In this document: one piece after another, positions 58,611 to 64,000 of the stretch
Position numbering within the stretch: the first letter of the stretch is position 1
How the letters are laid out: every line of letters starts with the position of its first letter
Assembly (NCBI GenBank): GCA_034190875.2
Contig: CM067348.1
Span: forward strand, 29,904,057-29,968,056
Length of the DNA: 64,000 nt
Source of the DNA: Urechis unicinctus
Taxonomy: Eukaryota > Annelida > Polychaeta > Xenopneusta > Urechidae
Direction of reading: 5' to 3'
Position numbers and translations under genes: made by a program
Notes under the pieces: generated by a model
Told to the model about the DNA's origin: nothing
The model's database searches: none
What the model saw: only the letters and a program-made list of their open reading frames with translations

Positions 58611-58743
58611 ACAAAAAAAACCGTCAATAGAACAGGTTATTTCATTACCGAATCATAATCACGGGCAATGTAGGAGCAATTTGATGTAAGTAATGTACAC
58701 GTGCGGCGCATAAAGAAGAAGTCCCCCGACGTGTTTTGCAGCA

Positions 58744-58905
<162 letters not shown>

Positions 58906-59005
58906 CTAGTAACGCAAACTTTGACGCGAGACTTTGCACTAACCTAAGGTGATGTAGTTTCTCCCGATATTAACCAACTATCATGAGTTTCATATATATA
59001 TATAT

Positions 59006-59205
59006 ACAAGGCCCTCGTCGCTCATGTTTGGCACCAAGTATTTATCAAACAGGTTGGAGGACTCTACACGAAACACATTTGTGATATTATCCGCATTCAC
59101 CTGGATAAGAAGATGTGTCAGATCTTTGGCGGCAATATGTGATGGGTAGACATGCCCGGTTTTGTACGTTTTATTCGTATTGAAACTAAAGGCTTGTTTA
59201 TTCAT
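59006..59205 (-). pseudogene. truncated copy of the 52676-53639 gene
   Basis: ATG at 59205; the first 66 or so codons (MNKQAFSFN to NMSDEGLV) match, then the frame enters the TA run and ends. The duplication border therefore cuts the gene. Confidence 0.7.
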
Positions 59206-59230
59206 AGTGCTATGTATCACACTCTGTAAA

Positions 59231-59818
59231 ATGTTCAAAGTGAGAATAGTGCAGGTGATCTATACGCAGGTCTTAGGTCAATCACGTGTACTGTGGGTTG
59301 GTATAACATTGAATCAGAGGTGCCCCTTTGATGGCTGCCAGCTAATTCTGGCCCAGAGGGGTTAAAACTTACCGTGCTTCCACCTGGCCTCTGGTGCTTC
59401 AAGTGTGTACAGGAGGAAATTGAATCTATGACTCAGGTCTTTACGATGTGACGGTGTGTTAAAAATATTAGGTTTTGATGCAGGTCTGGGTGGGGGATGG
59501 ATTCGTTCAGGTCTTCACAAAGGCGTCCGGCCCGTGAACTTTAGCATCTTTAACCCATTTTATGTCCACCTCGATCAAGTCAGTACCACGCACAACATAC
59601 TTGATTGTGCGCCCACTACGCTTCTTGAAGTTGTGGGTTGTGGGGGCGGCTCTTTTGGTGATATTATAACCACAAACATCGCCAATCCTGTGTCAAAACG
59701 GGTTGGTGCAGGAGCCGTGAATGAGCTAAAGGTTCAGATAAGAGATAATAAGGGAAGTTTATTGATCAATCAAGACCTTCCTGTTGGCGTTGTTCTTCAA
59801 TTTACAAGATGTCAATAA
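59231..59818 (+). pseudogene. second copy of the beta-rich unidentified protein
   Basis: Identical in content to 53665-54252, including the stop after LILAQRG and the open C-terminal frame ending in FTRCQ. Confidence 0.5.
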
Positions 59819-59829
59819 ATTTATGGAAC

Positions 59830-60451
59830 TCAACTGAAAACGGATCAGAGCGGCGCCGACCTCTCCAAATATGCAACAAAGACCTATGTAGACTCACAAA
59901 AAATCGATAAAGGTGGCGGTACTATGACTGGAGACCTTGAAATGGGAGATAATAAAATCGTTTAGTTGGGAGACCCAATATCGCCAACGGATGCTGCTAA
60001 TAGAAAGTATGTTGATGACAGACACAGACAGCATGGCAGGGACCTGAGAGAACTCATAAGCTCCCAAACGAAATATCTCATTACTATATCAGCAGAGGCA
60101 AGTGGCCCCCTTTGCAAAGGATATGAGTGGTCGTTTGGCCATGGGGCTAGGGGCCGAGACTCACAAGACTCAAGCTGTGGATATACCATGTTATCCAATG
60201 GCAGGATCATCCGTGTGGGGTTGTCTTCTGGTGTTGGTGCTGATACGGCTGCTATAGCAGTCGTTCCTGTTATTAATGGAACGAATCAAGCGGTAGGAAT
60301 AAGTAAGCCTGCTGACCAACGGGATGTTGTAATATCTTTAGACCAGCCTTTACAGCTAGAACAAGGCAACGTTATTAACTTTTATTCAACCACTCAAAAC
60401 AGAGGGGCGACTTGTTCTGTAGTATCGCTCCTAATTGAACTTGACTTATAG
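59830..60451 (+). pseudogene. second copy of the tail-fibre-like protein
   Basis: Same as 54264-54885, with the same TAG between NKIV and LGDP (59963-59965). Confidence 0.65.
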
Positions 60452-60474
60452 AATTATGTGCCTATAACGGTAGT

Positions 60475-61033
60475 ATGAAACAACAACCAACTGTGCCGCC
60501 TGATGAGAATCCGGGCCACTCCTATCGGCTGAGATCGATCTCAAGAAGCAACACCTTGAGAAAGAAATATGGTGCTATGTATAAAAAATATAGGTGTGCA
60601 GTAAACTCAGTGGACGCTGTAGACACTGCTTTAGTTGCTGTGGGTATGTGTCTTGGCGCAAGTGGTGCGGGTCTGATGTTTACGGTGGTTGCTGCCCCTA
60701 TTGCTACAGTCTAAGGTGCTATGCGGCCGCTTGTGGACTGGTTGCAACCGCAGGAAAAGTCATCAGCTGGCGGCTGTCGGCAAAGGTAAAGAAGCACGAA
60801 CAGATTCAAATATGGCGCAGAACAAACTAAACACGGTTACGGATATTATTTCGGCGGCGCTTGAAGACGGCTTTATCTCAGACGATGAGTTTAAGCTCGT
60901 TTCGGCCGAGATCGAAAAATATACTCGAATGAAAAGCCATATCAAATCTAAGACGTTGGCTAGGGCATCTCCACCCCCTCACCGCCTAGGTCGACAGGGG
61001 TCGCAGGAGGCGATCGTGTCAGTACCGTGGTAA
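60475..61033 (+). pseudogene. second copy of the membrane/helical protein
   Basis: As 54909-55469, but 2 bp shorter near 60733 (GTGG for GTGTGG). That restores the helical frame GLVATAGKVISWRLSAKVKK downstream of the TAA, so this version is closer to the original here. Confidence 0.55.
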
Positions 61034-61069
61034 GTGCAGTCGACCGACTGACCATTTAAAGAGTAGTGT

Positions 61070-61861
61070 TTGCTGGGTATAATGGAGGTGGCGATAAAAT
61101 CTTTCTGCAACGATCATACCAGAGTCAAGCAAAATACGGACCAGTGGGAGACCACGAGGAAGGGCTGCGTTGGAGGAAGTGACTACTCCACCATCATAGG
61201 GCAAAACTACTTTAGCAGCTATAGTAAGAAGCTGACTGAAAAAACTAGCAATGAGGGTGTTCGCTTTAGCGCGCCCTGCCTCTGGGGTCAGACTTTTGAG
61301 GAGGTTGCAATTGTGGTATTGGAGAAGGTGTACGACACCAAGGTCTAGGGAAATAATATCTATATTCATGGCGGCGCAACGGCCTACTCTCCAGATGGCT
61401 TTTGTCTGCTCCCGATCCGGCGGGCTGGGGTGACTGGGAGTGGGGTGGATGCTGTCTGTCGGGGGCATCCTGAGGAGGTTGTGCTGCTCGAGATAAAGTG
61501 CCCCTACACTCGGAGTCCTGGGAGGGTGATTCCGAACATGTATAAGCCTCAGGTTCTGTTGGGGCTGCACCACAGTCCGGTGGCGACCATGGGGGTGTTT
61601 GTCGACTGCGTCTTCAGGTTGTGCTCCTACGAGGACCTGGGGAGGGCTGAGGCGTACAACCAGGTGTATCACAAGGATCGGAAGAAGGATAAGGAGACGG
61701 TGGCTTGGGGGTGGGCGTTGATTGAGGGCCTCGAAGACGACGACTATGGCGCGAACGGGAGGTTTAATAGTTGGCTGGGCGTCACGGTCCTTCGCTGGGA
61801 AGACCGAGTGGGGCCGCGGAGAGGCCGGCGGGGGCGTTCTGTTGGAAGCTCTTTAAGATGA
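61070..61861 (+). pseudogene. second copy of the YqaJ-like recombinase
   Basis: As 55506-56297, with the same in-frame TAG (61346-61348) and all catalytic residues. Confidence 0.82.
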
Positions 61862-61900
61862 GGTTGATAACTGCTCGTCCTGATCCCAAACTTTATCTAG

Positions 61901-62014
61901 CAGAACAACGCTAAGGTTGCCCAGTTTATAGAGGACCTCGACCGCGTGAAAAATGGAACTTACACGGGTAGACATGGGCCTGGAATGTTTACGCTTGAAG
62001 ACCTCTATGGATAG
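61901..62014 (+). pseudogene. second copy of the short remnant after the recombinase
   Basis: Same 37-codon stretch as 56337-56450. Confidence 0.35.
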
Positions 62015-62389
62015 ACCCTGGGTTGGTAGTATAGGTAATGGCGGTTCCCCTACCCCCTGCGACTCGTGGCTCCCTGCCCCCTGCGACTCGTGGCGCTGGG
62101 GTGTTCGCTACCTGGGGTTGGCTGCCCTAACTTAGTCGGTTAGAATGATGGTTGCTGGGTGGTTGGATATCTGGGGTGTGGACGATTTGCTTTGGTGGGT
62201 GGGTGGTCTCAAGATAGTCCCCTCTGCGCTGGACCCGCCATTACCTATACTAGTGGAATGAATAATCAACTGGCCGACCATCCAGGCGGCACTTGTCGCC
62301 CTACCATCAATTCGAGATCCACCGGTTATCCACTTCTGTCACCACACAACAGTTCAACCCTGCGTTTCAAGCATCTTCCCCGGTTTAGA

Positions 62390-63270
62390 TAAGATCGACT
62401 GCGAAGTGGCCGTGATTAAAAACAACGCCTTTGCTTCAGGAACGACAGTCAACCCCTATTCCGGCTACCTTTCAACCATCTGTCGTTGAATTATTTGCTT
62501 GCTTGCTCGTTCAGATCACTCAGCTCAAACCAATCAATCAAGAATTATTTTTCGGTGTCAGTGTGCTTCATTCACGTTTTGCTATCCCCTTTATCAGCTT
62601 ATCGCAGTTCGACATGAAGCTTATCTTATAATCGCGTAAGAAGTCTCTCAAAAATACACCCTTCGCGAAATTTCCCATTGAATCTTGGAAGCTCGCAGCC
62701 TTCATGCGTAACACAAACCACGCGGCACCAAAAGACGCGACTGTATTAACATCAGTTCTCCTCGCTTTCTTCGACTTCTTAAGAAAGGGAAATATGTCCC
62801 TTTTTCCTAAACCAGCTTCAACCCTCGCCAACATATGTTGCGTGAAATTATTCGTCGAACTTAAGTCGGACTCGAGCCTCATTTACAACACATAAAGACT
62901 CTTCAAGATCGTGACTGATCTCTCACAATCATCATAGCTTCCATCCCTCACATTTTTGACCGTGTAAGCACGTATGATCATATGCACCGTTTGGTTCCCG
63001 CTCCCGTATCATCTCCGGTCTTCATTTACCCCAACGTGCACGGCCGCCTCATCACACTCACCCATGGCACGTTGATTACCTGCCTTAAGCGAGTTGGATC
63101 AGACACTTCCTTCGGGTCATAGCCTCCGTAAAGACGGCTGCTCTCTGGGTAATCGTGCAGGCGGTCTTCCCGACCTGCTTCAGCACCACGGTAGCTGTTG
63201 CTCCGACTGCTACCAGCGATTTATCTCGTTCAATCTTTAGTAGCGCCTTTCAGTCACTCAAGCTATAGGT
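62390..63270 (+). pseudogene. second copy of the tyrosine recombinase relic
   Basis: As 56826-57710. One-base differences near 62471 and 62714 change frames: here the plus frame links AAFMRNTNHAAPKDATVL directly to LLAFFDFLRKGNM, which unit 1 breaks. Confidence 0.6.
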
Positions 63271-64000
63271 CACTCCTTGCTGCCTTGGCTCGCATAAAGA
63301 ATTAGACGCGTCAACCCCCTATTAATCATTTGTTATCCATTAACGCTTCTTCTAATGTCCTCCCCACCCTCTCATCTTTCTTTTTCTCTCCCACTTCTTC
63401 TCCTGTCTGGGCCGGTCAACCTTGGCAGTCTTCTAGGCAATCACTCATATATCTTCCTCGCTTTTGCATATTCCGTCCTGGTCTGGTTCGATATTGCTTG
63501 TTCGCTTTGCTTAGCGTACGCAATCTCGCATAACAGCTTCTACCTTTTTAATTGATCACTAATGTTCTTAAAGTTGTTATGCCATTTAATGCTTGCCCTA
63601 GCTCTGTGCAGCGGGGTTCTTGAACTTCTTGAAGCCCAATAAAGTGATTGTATGCACCGCCCTTCCTTCTCGGTTTCCTTGTGAGGTTTGGGGATAATAA
63701 TCAAGTTTGCCTCCGGGATACGATCTTATGACATTCTTTGTTGATGCCGATGCATTACACGAGTGTTATATGAAACGTGCGATTAAACAACCAAGATTGT
63801 CTTGGATATTTGAAAAACAGATAAATTGGGATTGTCGTAAACTGGTATATAACCTATTAAATTACAATTGCGGATAGAGAAAATGTAATATATAGATAAA
63901 TATGATCAAGACGAGCGCGTATTAGTTGGTGTAGCATACACACCTCTCCATTGACCCCCAGACATTCGATTGCTTCAATATGTGTGGTGTTAGTCACAAT

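Larger units (their letters stand above)
59006..64000. repeat. tandem duplication unit 2 (runs off the window)
   Basis: Same sequence as 53440-58438, offset 5566 bp at the start and 5562 bp at the end. All genes and inactivating stops of unit 1 recur here. Confidence 0.93.

Overview
This is AT-rich animal nuclear DNA. Genes are split by introns with GT/AG borders, and there are long TA, GT, GATA/GACA and CT arrays, a tRNA-derived SINE, Ty3/gypsy and DIRS-like retroelement relics and Polinton/Maverick relics. A 100-base run of N (44978-45077) marks a scaffold gap. The mix suits a marine invertebrate, perhaps a bivalve mollusc; that is inference, because no host gene fixes the taxon. I see no complete conserved single-copy host gene.

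Left part (1-14.1 kb): no intact gene. It holds TA arrays, one SINE, a decayed DIRS-like reverse transcriptase and blocks of two old dispersed repeats, here called R1 and R2, which recur near 28.8-29.2 kb and 39.8-43.1 kb next to TA arrays. At 14.09-17.03 kb is the most interesting unit. A perfect 19-bp inverted repeat, flanked by TTAA, bounds a 2.94-kb segment. Inside are a three-exon gene for the zinc-binding cytoplasmic domain of the P2X7 receptor and, facing it, a THAP-domain exon. It looks like a DNA transposon (Kolobok- or piggyBac-like target site) carrying a P2RX7-C gene. A broken Ty3/gypsy pol (17.15-19.82 kb) abuts it.

Middle (20-46 kb): a very decayed Polinton DNA polymerase on the minus strand (24.5-26.1 kb) with a SINE nested in it; a region from 29.9 to 38.7 kb whose ends carry related sequence in inverted orientation, each touching a TA array; and inside that region a 36-bp foldback followed by about 110 copies of a 17-bp minisatellite, whose monomer resembles the foldback arm. 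The minisatellite lacks stops in most of all three frames. Then come more R1/R2 blocks, microsatellites and the gap.

Right part (46.4-64 kb): a visibly more GC-rich, compact, intron-less gene cluster of a Polinton-type element. In order: protein-primed DNA polymerase B (+), Cys-rich protein (-), DDE integrase (-), small membrane ORFs (-), a capsid-protein fragment (-), a coiled-coil/membrane protein (+), an unknown protein (-), an unknown protein (+), a tail-fibre-like protein (+), a membrane/helical protein (+), a YqaJ/lambda-exonuclease-like recombinase (+), then a tyrosine-recombinase relic (+). Nearly every gene is broken by stops or frameshifts; only the Cys-rich protein and a 40-residue membrane ORF look intact. 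The second half (from 53440) is repeated in tandem with a period of 5566 bp and runs off the window end. The copies share their stop codons, and the only differences I saw are a few short-run indels, so this is either a very recent duplication or an assembly artefact.
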